Shown here in pieces: positions 18,718-27,366 of a DNA stretch of 64,000 nt. The DNA comes from Planctomycetota bacterium. Its GTDB lineage: Bacteria; Planctomycetota; Planctomycetia; Planctomycetales; Planctomycetaceae. The stretch's first letter is position 1; every line of letters begins with the position of its first letter. The DNA is taken from the NCBI GenBank assembly GCA_014584345.1, contig JACTNB010000008.1, forward strand, positions 88,001 to 152,000, written 5' to 3'. Both the position numbers and the translations under genes were made by a program. Below the pieces are notes generated by a model. The model saw nothing but the letters and a program-made list of their open reading frames with translations, searched no databases and was not told where the DNA came from.

Positions 18718-20790
18718 TTATTTGGCGATCGGCTTGCCCATGGCATCAAGGGGATCGTGAATTTGTACCCGGTCGCCCAGATGATCGATCAGGTCGGTCA
18801 AGTCGTAATCGCGCAGTGCTCCGTGCACCAAGTTGACGACCTGATCCTCGGAGACGTCGGCCTTGACGATTGTTTTCCAGTCTTGCAGCATTTCGCGGAG
18901 TTGAACCCGGGAGACAAGCTCGGGCGGGGCCAGGCAGGCGGCGTGCAGCACGGGGGGACCGACTTCACCGACGGAGATCAACTCGAGTTGAGCGTCCGGG
19001 CCGAAGCCTTCGGGAGTACGTAGCCATTTGAGGGTTGCCAGCAGATCCTCGGCCCGCAAGCCGACATAACTGCGGCCCAGCAGGTAGGCAATAGTAACCT
19101 GGCGGGCATCTTCGCCGAAGCGGGTGTGATACCATTTTCCGTCGCCGGGGGCCGTTTCCCCCAGTCCGCGAAGGTCGATGGCAAGCACGATGGCCCCTTC
19201 GCGGGCGAGGGATTCGGCGGAATGTTCCTGGTCTCCCTCTCGAAAGCGGGCCTGTTTACCGGCGGCATGCAGATAGACAATGTAACGCGGTTTTTCAGGC
19301 GTTTCGGCGGGGCGATATAACAAGGCGGGAAGCAGAATTCCCGGTTCGGGTTCGAGGATCCACTGTTCGACGCGGAGGGAATCGAGCGTGAGTTCCCCGA
19401 TTTTTTTCGAGACGGGCGGGGCGAGATCCTGCCAGGATCGGATGCCGGCCCGTTGGGCGACTTTTACGAGCGCGACTGCGGGATCCTGCCAGTTGGCGAT
19501 CCGCTGCTCGGCGAGTCGTTCATATTCGGCGAGATTCAGGTCGAAGACGGAACGGGCCTCGGGCAGCAGTTGCACTTGCCCCGCCGGGGTGACGAGCACT
19601 TCCTCGTCGGACAGCAGTTCGATTTTGGGTTCGCGGATGGAGACATCCCTGCCCGCAAGCCAGCGGGACATCCATTGCGTGGCCGATTCGCGCAAGGGCT
19701 GGTGCCAGCCATGCTGTTCGTCCACTTCGGCCAGGGCGACTCGTTCGGGGAAACCGAGGCGGGTGTAGAGTCGTTTGGCCCGGCGATAGGATTCCCAGAC
19801 GCCGGCGATGGGGAAGAAATCCCGGGTGGCGGCACAGAGATTGATCGGCACGGGGGCGCGCATCAGCAGGTAGTCGGCGTGATCCATGCCCCACGCGAGT
19901 TGACCATGAATATTCTGTTCCGCATCCTGGGGGCCGATCGTGCCCAGCAGGTGGGAAAAACTGGTGATGTAACAGGAAGGGGAGGCCGCCTGAATACGGT
20001 CGTCGAGCGCCATGAGGTAGGCGGTCTGAGTCCCTCCACCGCTGTTGCCCATGCAGCCTATCCGGGCAGGGTCGACATCCTCGCGTGACTGAAGGTAATC
20101 GATGCCACGCATGCCATCCCAGATCTCGAAGCGCGCGGTGTTTTGTCCCAGGAGAATGGCACCGAGCCCCACCAGGGTGTGCCCCTGCGTGGAACTGGCA
20201 ACCGTGATTTTTCCGTCGGGATCCAGATGCTGATAACGTTCACCCTGACAGATGGGATCAATGATCAAGCCGACCATGCCGTTCAATGCCAGCAGCGCGG
20301 TGGCGGATTGATAACCGGCCAGGGCCTTGCCGTTCGCGGAATGCCCGCAGACCACCAGCACTCCGGGATAGGGGGCCTGCCATTGCGGGGAATCGGGTAT
20401 GAAGCAGAGGGCGCTCACGTAATGACGAGGCTGGCTTTCGAACAGGATTTTTTCGACGCGATAGCCTTCGCGCTGAATCACGCCTGTCACTTGCGGGTTG
20501 AGGGGGGTACGTTCGGGGAAGCCTCCCAGTTCCTCGACGAACCGCTGGCTCAACTCCTGTTGATACGAGGCGATCTGTTCGGGCGTCTTGAGGGATTCGT
20601 AGCGATCCGCCCAGCGCTGGGCTGCGGCCTCGGTTTGCGCGTTCAGCCAATGGGTCATCATGGCCCGGGGTTGGGGATGGATTTTCTCTGTCAGGACGGC
20701 AGCGGTTTCGTCGCCGGCAACGGTCGCCAGAGGCATCTCCATCAGACAGCAGACGGCTAATAACGCGAGATATCGAAAATGGCAGTGCAT
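18718..20790 (-). CDS. Large secreted two-domain esterase (acetyl-xylan-esterase type)
   Basis: The 690-residue product begins with a signal peptide. The first half contains an alpha/beta-hydrolase core with GVLVVCGHSANGKAL, the nucleophile elbow GCMGNSGGGTQ (serine in GNSGG), WGMDHADY and an EQHGWHQP histidine block. The second half holds another hydrolase-like core (YIVYLHAAGKQ, LAIDLRGLGET) without an obvious serine elbow, so it may be inactive. Planctomycetes carry many such enzymes for breakdown of acylated plant or algal polysaccharide. ATG 20790 is preferred: the upstream extension overlaps the glnA region and lacks protein character. It lies downstream of glnA on the same strand. Confidence 0.8.
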   Translation of the reverse strand: MHCHFRYLALLAVCCLMEMPLATVAGDETAAVLTEKIHPQPRAMMTHWLNAQTEAAAQRWADRYESLKTPEQIASYQQELSQRFVEELGGFPERTPLNPQVTGVIQREGYRVEKILFESQPRHYVSALCFIPDSPQWQAPYPGVLVVCGHSANGKALAGYQSATALLALNGMVGLIIDPICQGERYQHLDPDGKITVASSTQGHTLVGLGAILLGQNTARFEIWDGMRGIDYLQSREDVDPARIGCMGNSGGGTQTAYLMALDDRIQAASPSCYITSFSHLLGTIGPQDAEQNIHGQLAWGMDHADYLLMRAPVPINLCAATRDFFPIAGVWESYRRAKRLYTRLGFPERVALAEVDEQHGWHQPLRESATQWMSRWLAGRDVSIREPKIELLSDEEVLVTPAGQVQLLPEARSVFDLNLAEYERLAEQRIANWQDPAVALVKVAQRAGIRSWQDLAPPVSKKIGELTLDSLRVEQWILEPEPGILLPALLYRPAETPEKPRYIVYLHAAGKQARFREGDQEHSAESLAREGAIVLAIDLRGLGETAPGDGKWYHTRFGEDARQVTIAYLLGRSYVGLRAEDLLATLKWLRTPEGFGPDAQLELISVGEVGPPVLHAACLAPPELVSRVQLREMLQDWKTIVKADVSEDQVVNLVHGALRDYDLTDLIDHLGDRVQIHDPLDAMGKPIAK

Positions 20791-20875
20791 GGAGGGCCTC
20801 GTCAAGGGGAGCGTGGGCAAGGATGGAGCCGCGCGGGATAGCGCGGCTCTGGAGCGTATCGCATCGATCGGCAGG

Positions 20876-22291
20876 TTACACGTTGTAGTAGAGATCGAAT
20901 TCGTAGGGATGGGGCCGCAGTCGCACCGCGTCGATTTCGTTTTCGCGTTTGAATTGGATAAAGGAGTTGAGCATGTCCTCGGAAAAGACATCGCCCGCGG
21001 TAAGGAAGTCGTGATCGGCTTCGAGTGCTTCGAGGGCTTCGTTAAGCGAGGTAGGAGCGACGTTGGTCTCGGCCAGTTCCTCGGGAGTCATGTCGTAGAT
21101 ATCGCGATCCAGGGGTTCGCCGGGATCGGTCTTGTTCTGGATGCCATCGATCATCGCCATCATCATGGCGGTGAAACTGAGGTAGCCACAGGCGGAGGGA
21201 TCGGGCGTACGGAATTCGACGCGTTTTGCCTTGGGGCTGGCGCTGTACATGGGAATGCGGCAAGAGGCGGAGCGATTTCGTTGACTCATGGCCAGCGTCA
21301 CCGGAGCCTCGTATCCGGGAACAAGCCGGTGGAAACTGTTGACGGTGGGATTGGAGAGCGCAATCAGGGCTCGCCCGTGCCTGAGGATACCGCCGATGGC
21401 ATGCAGCGCGGTTTCGCTCAGCCCGGCGTAGCCGTCGCCGGCCATCAGTGTGTTCCCGTCCTTCCAGAAGGACATATGAGTGTGCATGCCGGAACCGTTG
21501 TCCTCGAAGATCGGCTTGGGCATGAAGGTGACGGTTTTACCATGACGCTTGGCCACATTCTTGATGATGTACTTGTACCACATGAACTGGTCGGCCATGG
21601 TGAGGAGATCGGCGAATTTCATGTCGATTTCACACTGGCCGGCGGTTCCGACCTCGTGATGATGGGCTTCGACGACGATGCCGATCTTGCGCATTTCCTC
21701 GACCATGTCGCCCCGTACATCGGCCAGGGTATCGCTGGGGGAGACTGGAAAATACCCGGCCTTGTAGCCGACCTTGTGTCCCAGGTTGCCCGTGACTTCG
21801 GAACGTCCGGTATTCCAGGCGGCTTCGGAGGAATCGATTTCATACATGGCACCGCGCTGGCTGGTGAGATAGCGGATGTCGTCGAAGATGAAGAATTCCG
21901 GTTCGGGTCCGACGAAGCAGGTATCGGCGATGCCGGTGCTTTTCAGGTATTCCCGTCCCCGCTTGGTGACACCGCGAGGATCCTTGTGGTAGGGCTGCTT
22001 GGTGATGGGATCGAAGATATCTGCGATCACGCTGATGGTTTTGAGGGAGAAGAAGGGGTCGAGGCGTGCGGTACTGGCATCGGGGATGGCAATCATGTCC
22101 GATTCGTTAATGGCCTGCCAACCGCGAATCGAGGAGCCATCGAAACCGAAGCCATCCTCGAAGATACTTTCATCGATAGTGTCGACGGGATAGGTGCAAT
22201 GCTGCCAGGTTCCAAACATGTCGCAGAACTTGAGATCAAACTGGACGACCTGCTGCTCCTCGACGAACTGGAAAAATTCCTGCGGTGTCAT
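20876..22291 (-). CDS. glnA: Glutamine synthetase type I
   Basis: The 471-residue product is a full-length GS-I. It has GFGFDGSSIRGW near the start, EPEFFIFD, VEAHHHEVGTAGQCEID, the loop DNGSGMHTHMSFW, NPTVNSFHRLVPGYEAP and EFRTPDPSACGYLSFTA. All form the active site for ATP-dependent amidation of glutamate. Tyr399 in DRDIYDMTPEE corresponds to the adenylylation tyrosine of proteobacterial GS, suggesting control by a GlnE-like enzyme. No ntrB, ntrC or PII gene is adjacent. The esterase gene follows 85 bp downstream on the same strand. Confidence 0.97.
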   Translation of the reverse strand: MTPQEFFQFVEEQQVVQFDLKFCDMFGTWQHCTYPVDTIDESIFEDGFGFDGSSIRGWQAINESDMIAIPDASTARLDPFFSLKTISVIADIFDPITKQPYHKDPRGVTKRGREYLKSTGIADTCFVGPEPEFFIFDDIRYLTSQRGAMYEIDSSEAAWNTGRSEVTGNLGHKVGYKAGYFPVSPSDTLADVRGDMVEEMRKIGIVVEAHHHEVGTAGQCEIDMKFADLLTMADQFMWYKYIIKNVAKRHGKTVTFMPKPIFEDNGSGMHTHMSFWKDGNTLMAGDGYAGLSETALHAIGGILRHGRALIALSNPTVNSFHRLVPGYEAPVTLAMSQRNRSASCRIPMYSASPKAKRVEFRTPDPSACGYLSFTAMMMAMIDGIQNKTDPGEPLDRDIYDMTPEELAETNVAPTSLNEALEALEADHDFLTAGDVFSEDMLNSFIQFKRENEIDAVRLRPHPYEFDLYYNV

Positions 22292-22623
22292 GGGCCTGCT
22301 CCTCTTGATTCAGGGGACTCGGATGAGAGAAATTTCGCGCGCGTCTCGGGGAACCCGGTCCACGTGCAAGACACACATCGACCTCCGTCGAGTCCGCGCG
22401 ATCATTGCCATCGGGGGAAATGATCGATTTTCTCTCGGGAGCATCACGGGGGAATTGCAGTAAGTGGAGTATGCGACAAAAGGGGGGCGGAGTTCAAGCG
22501 TGAGCCTCGGATCGCGAGGCACGGCTTTTAGGGGCGTGTGATTTACGCATTCTTGTGTGCCACGGCTGACACAACCGTGGCACACAAGAAATCAACAGAC
22601 CGTTAGCGCCGTCGTATTGTCAA
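22292..22623. other. Region upstream of glnA, with hairpin
   Basis: This 332 bp region holds the glnA promoter region and a strong hairpin (22551-22589, listed separately). I saw no -24/-12 (sigma-54) type element reading toward glnA. No gene is supported. Confidence 0.5.
22551..22589. terminator. Perfect 15 bp hairpin, probable terminator or repeat relic
   Basis: TCTTGTGTGCCACGG (22551-22565) pairs exactly with 22575-22589 around a 9-base loop. A short run of A follows on the plus strand (GAAATC), with TTTC and TTGT on the minus strand, so transcription from the acyltransferase remnant on the minus strand could end here. The stem sequence also resembles the CTTGTG...GTGTGCCACTGG start of the 174 bp repeat, so it may be a decayed relative. 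Confidence 0.55.
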
Positions 22624-22884
22624 TCATGAACTCACCGAATAGCTGGGCTGCGTCTCCTGTCGCAACGTGAAATACACCATGACAACCGAGATTGCCAGAC
22701 CACTCAACAGGCGCAGCCAGGGAGGCCTTGCGGCATCTTGAAACTCGCGGCGGTGCCGATGGAACAGCACGCCCCACCCGAAATACAATCCGTAATACAG
22801 CAAACGAGTGGGATCGGGAACAAACGAATTGTGGAAGGCGATGGCAGGGGAAAGGTCGCCGCAAAGCAGCAAGGCCGTCGGCAA
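22624..22884 (-). pseudogene. Fragment of an acyltransferase-3 / OpgC-like membrane protein
   Basis: The 86-codon frame reads as two hydrophobic segments joined by LYYGLYFGWGVLFHRHRREF, a pattern I associate with the membrane O-acyltransferase (acyltransferase_3, OpgC-like) family, whose members have about ten segments and 350-400 residues. Only a C-terminal piece is left and upstream sequence has no matching frame, so this is probably a remnant. It ends with its own stop and is followed by a strong hairpin. The identification rests on a short motif and is moderate at best. Confidence 0.45.
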
Positions 22885-23004
22885 CGCGCTGGGGCAGCGA
22901 ATGCCTCCAGTGTCGCGGGAACATCAAGGGGGCATGAGAGGCGACAGCCTGCGAGGGGAAAGGAGCGGGGAAACCGGTCTCCCCTGCTACCGAGTGCGAT
23001 ATGC

Positions 23005-24447
23005 TTAACCGTGTGCCGCCACGGCTTCGCTGGGCTGCTCAATCACGCGCATCGCGCGCCATTTCCCCTGCAGGAACCGCAGCAGGAAAATGATGCCGAG
23101 GGCCCAGACCCAGAGGGTAATCAGCCACCAGCATCCGTAAATCCCCAGATGCAACTTTTCCACGACAAGCCAACTGGCGGTGACCATGGCGGTCGCCATA
23201 AGGAGGCTGATCTTCAGGACAAAAGGGGTATCGCCGGCCCCCTTGATGGCACTGGCGAAAATCATCAGGGTGGCATCCAGCAAATTGTAGGCGGCAACAA
23301 AACGCAGCAACTGAATCGAAAGGTTCCACACTTCATTCCCGTCGCTGGCCAGCGTGCCGAAGAAGGGAGCCAGAAACAGTTCCGGCAGCAACAGGTACAG
23401 CAGGGAAATGAATGTCATGTAGGCCAGCGCGATGTGGAGTGTCGTCCAGGTGGCGCGGGCGCTCAAGTCGTCGCGGTTTTCCCCCAGATGCTGCCCGACG
23501 AGAATACTCACTCCCTGCGCGAAGCCCCAGATGGGCATGAAGGCCAGGGTGCTGATGCTGAAGGACATGCTGGAGGCTTCGGCTTCGACCGCCCCCAGGC
23601 GGCCCACCAGCATGATAAAAACCGTAAAGCCCAACACGTCGATCAGCAGTTGAAATCCACTGGGAGCCCCGTAATACAGCAGGCGTCTCAGCAGCGGAGG
23701 TTCCACGAGAATCCGATGCGAGAAAAAGTCCCGGCGATGCTGGCGTTGCAACACCAGCAAACCATAAATCAGGGCCTTGACCCACAGGGCCGCGACCGTG
23801 GCCCAGCCCGCGCCATCGATACCCATCGCGGGAAAGCCCCCCTTGCCGAATATCCAGAGGTAGTCGAGCACCAGATTCAGCACCGCCACGCCCGCGTCGA
23901 CCCCCATCACGATCCGTGTCCTGCCACGTCCGGAGTAGAACGATGACAATGCCTGCGCGAGCAGGATCGGGGGAATGCCCCAGCACAAAATTTGAAAATA
24001 GCGGATTTCCAGCGCGGTCACCTCGGGAGCATGCCGCGCCAAGGCGAATAACGCTGGCGCCAAGGGAATTGCCAGCATCAGCAACGGACTGAACATCAGC
24101 GACAACCAGGCCCCTTGCCACACCACGGGACCAATCCGGTGCGGTTGCTGGTTGCCGTAATACTGGGAAACAAAGGTGGCACAGTACATGCAGACGCCCA
24201 GCGGCAGGCAGAGAAGTGCAAACCACAGCGTGGAGGCCGAAAAGGCCGCCGCCATCGCCTCCCCCGATTCCCATTTCAGAAAAACGCGATCCACGAACGT
24301 CATCACCGTCCACGACAGGGACGAGATCACCAGTGGCAACGAAACGAACAGCACGTCGCGTCCACCGGCTGCACGCTTCCACCAGGAATGTTCCAACTCA
24401 GCCGGAGCGGCAAGCACGTGTTCAATCCCGGCATCCATTCCAGTCAT
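23005..24447 (-). CDS. MATE-family efflux transporter
   Basis: The 480-residue protein has twelve predicted membrane segments in two similar halves. The start resembles MATE members (VLFVSLPLVISSLSWTVMTFVDRVFL), with GxPxG-type and LNLVLDYLWIFG features in the middle. MATE proteins export cationic drugs or metabolites using a Na+ or H+ gradient. ATG 24447 has GAAGG at good spacing; the longer frame, starting at 24606, adds 53 residues with no membrane character. No regulator gene is adjacent. Confidence 0.88.
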   Translation of the reverse strand: MTGMDAGIEHVLAAPAELEHSWWKRAAGGRDVLFVSLPLVISSLSWTVMTFVDRVFLKWESGEAMAAAFSASTLWFALLCLPLGVCMYCATFVSQYYGNQQPHRIGPVVWQGAWLSLMFSPLLMLAIPLAPALFALARHAPEVTALEIRYFQILCWGIPPILLAQALSSFYSGRGRTRIVMGVDAGVAVLNLVLDYLWIFGKGGFPAMGIDGAGWATVAALWVKALIYGLLVLQRQHRRDFFSHRILVEPPLLRRLLYYGAPSGFQLLIDVLGFTVFIMLVGRLGAVEAEASSMSFSISTLAFMPIWGFAQGVSILVGQHLGENRDDLSARATWTTLHIALAYMTFISLLYLLLPELFLAPFFGTLASDGNEVWNLSIQLLRFVAAYNLLDATLMIFASAIKGAGDTPFVLKISLLMATAMVTASWLVVEKLHLGIYGCWWLITLWVWALGIIFLLRFLQGKWRAMRVIEQPSEAVAAHG

Positions 24448-24623
24448 GCGTGCCTTCTTTCTGCGAGAGAAAAATACGGACTGCGTTTTGAGCCAAGAAG
24501 ACACGAACGATGCCCATCGGTTCGCCGATTTACGGTTCCTGGCAGGGAATTGACAAAAACTGCCTCGGAGAAATCCCTGGAAACCCGCGAACACTCCCCA
24601 TGGCAAGGCAAGGATTCTCTTGG

Positions 24624-25289
24624 CTACAGAACTCCATATTTCTCGTAGGCTGCCACCGCGGGCATGCCTGCTCGAATCGCATCTCGCGTGATATTTTCCG
24701 CGTGGACTTTTTCCCAGGCGCGGGCGATCGCTTCGTGTTCAATTTCCCGAGGCACCACCACCACGCCATCACGATCGGCAAACACCAGATCTCCTGGTCG
24801 GAAAACGACGCCATCCAGTTCCACAGGTACATCAAGATCGATCACGCGTTGCCGATTCTGGCTGTCATACAGGCAGGTTCCTCGCGCCAAAACCGGGAAA
24901 TTCAGTTCCGCGATTTTATCGACATCGCGAATGGCCCCGTCCACAATCGCTCCGATACACCCCCGATTCCGTGCCGCCGTCGTCAGCAGTTCTCCCCAGA
25001 TGCCTGAACGTTGCGAGCCTCCGGCGGCGGCTATCAGTACATCGTCCGGCTGGCAGCCATCCACGGCCTTCAGTTCCAGGTCGTAGGGGTTCGGATCGAC
25101 ATGGAACATGTCGGCCCAGAGTGTCGTCTTGCAGCGGCCGACCAGCATCACCGGCGACGTATAGGGCATTAAGGGGAGACGCGGCGATTGGTGCGTATAA
25201 CCGAGTTGATCGAGTGCGTCGCAGACAACGGCTGCATACAGTTTTTCTCGCATCATCGAGAGTGTGATTTGGGCAGGGGTGTCGGTCAT
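24624..25289 (-). CDS. RraA-family protein (HMG aldolase/RraA type)
   Basis: The 221-residue protein has the RraA-like fold signatures: VCDALDQLGY early, a central AAGGSQRSGIWGELL glycine-rich loop, GAIVDGAIRDVD (the R-D pair that contacts substrate and metal in aldolases of this family) and VFADRDGVVVVP. Members act as 4-hydroxy-4-methyl-2-oxoglutarate aldolases or as RNase-E regulators, and are often misnamed as menaquinone methyltransferases. The presence of the G-x20-R-D-type motif suggests an aldolase. ATG 25289 has AAGGAG at correct spacing. It sits downstream of an unannotated gap with a long inverted repeat. Confidence 0.85.
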   Translation of the reverse strand: MTDTPAQITLSMMREKLYAAVVCDALDQLGYTHQSPRLPLMPYTSPVMLVGRCKTTLWADMFHVDPNPYDLELKAVDGCQPDDVLIAAAGGSQRSGIWGELLTTAARNRGCIGAIVDGAIRDVDKIAELNFPVLARGTCLYDSQNRQRVIDLDVPVELDGVVFRPGDLVFADRDGVVVVPREIEHEAIARAWEKVHAENITRDAIRAGMPAVAAYEKYGVL

Positions 25290-25788
25290 GGGAACTCCTT
25301 GGAGCAATATAGGGAAACCGTGATCGCCGCGCGGCTGGCGTCAGTCTTTCGGGATGGATATTGGCACTGTAACAGTTCCGTTTCCCCTGGCCAAACGAGG
25401 CTGACCCGCGCGGACATGCCGGTATGCGTTTCTGGCCGACATTGCTCCCAACGCGGCCATGTTACAGCAGGCAGGTGCGTTTTTCGGAACATAACCTGAA
25501 AATACAGGAAAACCACGGAGTCACGGAGACCACAGAGAAAAACGAAAAAGCGAGGCTTCCCTCGCCTGTTCCATCGCGGTTGAATGTCCTCTTGAAACCT
25601 CTGTGACTTCCGTGACTCCGTGGTCAATACTCAAGACAAGCGCATTGATAAGTACGAAGATCGATGCGGACGTAACCACCAGAAAGAATTTGTGCAGGAA
25701 TCACTCCGGGAATACGTTCCATAGCATGGAGACTTGACGGAATCCCGGCGGCAGAGAATACTCCGAGAGTTGAATTCTTACAACTGGT
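25290..25788. other. Intergenic region upstream of the riboswitch
   Basis: Roughly 500 bp between the RraA-like gene and the riboswitch aptamer. It contains a long inverted repeat (25511-25624) and otherwise no gene I can support. The promoter for the fluoride transporter must be in the last 150 bp; I see no clear consensus. Confidence 0.5.
25511..25624. repeat. Long inverted repeat (about 26 bp arms)
   Basis: ACCACGGAGTCACGGA (25512-25527) is the exact reverse complement of 25609-25624, and the arms continue imperfectly inward through 25537 and 25599 (8 of 10 matches), leaving a spacer of about 60 bp. A 'CACGGAGTCACGG' theme of this kind looks like a mobile or dispersed palindromic element. 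A similar but different structure occurs at 39507-39601. Confidence 0.75.
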
Positions 25789-25847
25789 GGCGATGGAGTT
25801 CGCCCTGAATTGCCGAGTGGACTGGCTGCTCGTGCTGATGACTCCTA
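25789..25847 (+). promoter_or_regulatory. Fluoride riboswitch (crcB motif)
   Basis: The segment contains the conserved fluoride aptamer pieces in order: GGCGATGGAGTTCGCC at 25789-25804, a middle stem with the 4-bp CGAG/CTCG helix, and CTGATGACTCCTAC at 25834-25847. P1 forms from GGCGA (25789-25793) with TCGCC (25800-25804), and the pseudoknot from GGAGT (25795-25799) with ACTCC (25841-25845), as in known fluoride riboswitches. It lies 69 bp upstream of a CLC-type transporter start. Downstream, GGGAG (25860-25864) and the Shine-Dalgarno CGGGAG (25902-25907) can each pair with the same CTCCCG stretch (25880-25885), a plausible on/off switch. Confidence 0.92.
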
Positions 25848-25915
25848 CCCTTCCCGGGTGGGAGCGCGCGCCGCGAGCCCTCCCGATTTTGAAATCCGTC
25901 ACGGGAGACAGTGCC

Positions 25916-27307
25916 ATGCCGTTTCGTATCGGTTTGCAAGAACAGGCCACGCTGGGCTGGTACTTGCTGAAGTGGCTGTTGCTGGGGACCGCGCTGGGGC
26001 TGGTGGTCGGATCGGCTTGCGCGCTGTTTTTGTGGTCACTGGAAATCGTGACGACAACTCGACTGCAACAGCCCGTGTTGCTGTATTTTCTCCCGTTGTC
26101 GGGGGCCGCAATTGCCGGTCTCTACATGGCCATCGGCAAGGCCGTGGAAGGAGGCAATAACCTGATTGTGGAAGAAATCCATGAACCGGGGGGAGGGGTT
26201 CCCCTGCGGATGGCGCCGCTGATCCTGATCTGCACGGTTATCACGCATCTGTTTGGGGGCTCGGCAGGACGCGAAGGGACAGCCGTGCAAATGGGAGGGA
26301 GCCTGGCCAGCGGACTGGCGCGGCTTTTTCCCTGGCTGCCCCGTCAGGATGTACGCCTGCTGCTGATGGCCGGGGTGGCGGCTGGATTTGGCGGGGTGTT
26401 CGGGACACCCGTCGCGGGGGCGATTTTTGCGATGGAAGTCCTGATCATCGGCCGCATGGACTCTGCTGCCCTGGTCCCCTGCCTAATCGCCGCGATTGTC
26501 TCCGACCAAGTCTGCCTGGCCTGGGGCATTGGCCATACTCAGTATCACATCGCCAGCGTGCTGGGTTCGTCCTCTCCGAATCTGCATCTGGCTCCCCTGT
26601 CCCTGAGCATGCTGGGGAAGGTGGCGTTGGCGGGGCTACTATTTGGCTTGACCAGCCTGCTGTTCGCGGAGCTGACGCATGGTCTGGGGAATCTCTTCAA
26701 GACAGGAATCCGCAACGCGATTGTTCGGCCTGTTCTGGGAGGACTTGCGGTGATCGGGTTGGTCTGGATGACGGGGACCCGCGATTATCTCGGATTGGGC
26801 GTTTCCTCTCCCGATCCGGGAGCCGTCACGATCGTCAATTGTTTCCAGTCGGGCGGCGCGAACACCTGGAGCTGGCTGCTCAAGCTGATCTTTACGGCGG
26901 TCACGCTCGGCAGCGGTTTCAAGGGGGGCGAGGTGACGCCGCTGTTCTTCATCGGGGCGGCGTTGGGGAACACGCTTGCGATGCTGCTAGGCGCTCCGGT
27001 GGACTTGTTCGCGGCACTCGGGTTCCTGGCGGTTTTCGCGGGGGCCACCAACACCCCGCTGGCCTGCACGCTGATGGGAATCGAACTGTTCGGTAGCGAA
27101 TACACGGCGTATTTTGCCACGGCTTGCACGCTGGCCTACCTGTTCAGCGGGCACTCCGGCATCTACCTTTCCCAGCGGATCGGCACCCCCAAGCACGGCG
27201 GGGAACTGCTCGATCAACCGGAGAACCTTCGCGAGGCCCGGAAGCTGAGGCCGACTCCCTTTTCCGGCCCGCAAACCACAGTCGAAATCTCCCGCAAGGA
27301 ACAGTGA
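25916..27307 (+). CDS. eriC: CLC-F type fluoride/proton antiporter
   Basis: The 463-residue membrane protein is a CLC-family member. Key spots are GGNNLIVEEIH (79-89), GREGTAVQMGG (118-128, with Glu120 as the gating glutamate) and GSGFKGGEVTP (332-342). The first region replaces the chloride-binding GSGIPE of ordinary CLC channels, and GREGT replaces GREGP, as in the fluoride-exporting CLC-F clade. Together with the fluoride riboswitch directly upstream this makes it very likely a fluoride exporter protecting the cell from fluoride, an inhibitor of enolase and phosphatases. The start at ATG 25916 is set by GGGAG eight bases upstream; longer frames run through the riboswitch. Confidence 0.9.
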   Translation: MPFRIGLQEQATLGWYLLKWLLLGTALGLVVGSACALFLWSLEIVTTTRLQQPVLLYFLPLSGAAIAGLYMAIGKAVEGGNNLIVEEIHEPGGGVPLRMAPLILICTVITHLFGGSAGREGTAVQMGGSLASGLARLFPWLPRQDVRLLLMAGVAAGFGGVFGTPVAGAIFAMEVLIIGRMDSAALVPCLIAAIVSDQVCLAWGIGHTQYHIASVLGSSSPNLHLAPLSLSMLGKVALAGLLFGLTSLLFAELTHGLGNLFKTGIRNAIVRPVLGGLAVIGLVWMTGTRDYLGLGVSSPDPGAVTIVNCFQSGGANTWSWLLKLIFTAVTLGSGFKGGEVTPLFFIGAALGNTLAMLLGAPVDLFAALGFLAVFAGATNTPLACTLMGIELFGSEYTAYFATACTLAYLFSGHSGIYLSQRIGTPKHGGELLDQPENLREARKLRPTPFSGPQTTVEISRKEQ

Positions 27308-27319
27308 CCGAACGCGGCG

Positions 27320-27366
27320 CTAACGCGCGAGACGACCTGTTGCGGTCGCGCGTTAGAATCGTTTTT
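27320..27366 (+). terminator. Intrinsic terminator after eriC
   Basis: CTAACGCGCGA (27320-27330) pairs perfectly with TCGCGCGTTAG (27346-27356) around a 15-base loop, followed by GTTTTT. It ends transcription from the fluoride transporter. The stop codon of the convergent DUF900 gene (27353-27355) lies inside the right arm, so it may act in both directions. Confidence 0.7.

Noticed and set aside
20660..22423. Long 587-codon open frame on the plus strand
   Set aside because: It lies antisense to glnA, whose motifs are complete. The plus frame has no family motif and arises from codon bias on the other strand.
22738..23946. 402-codon frame on the plus strand over the MATE gene
   Set aside because: Shadow of a gene with twelve membrane segments; no ribosome-binding site or known motif in the antisense frame.
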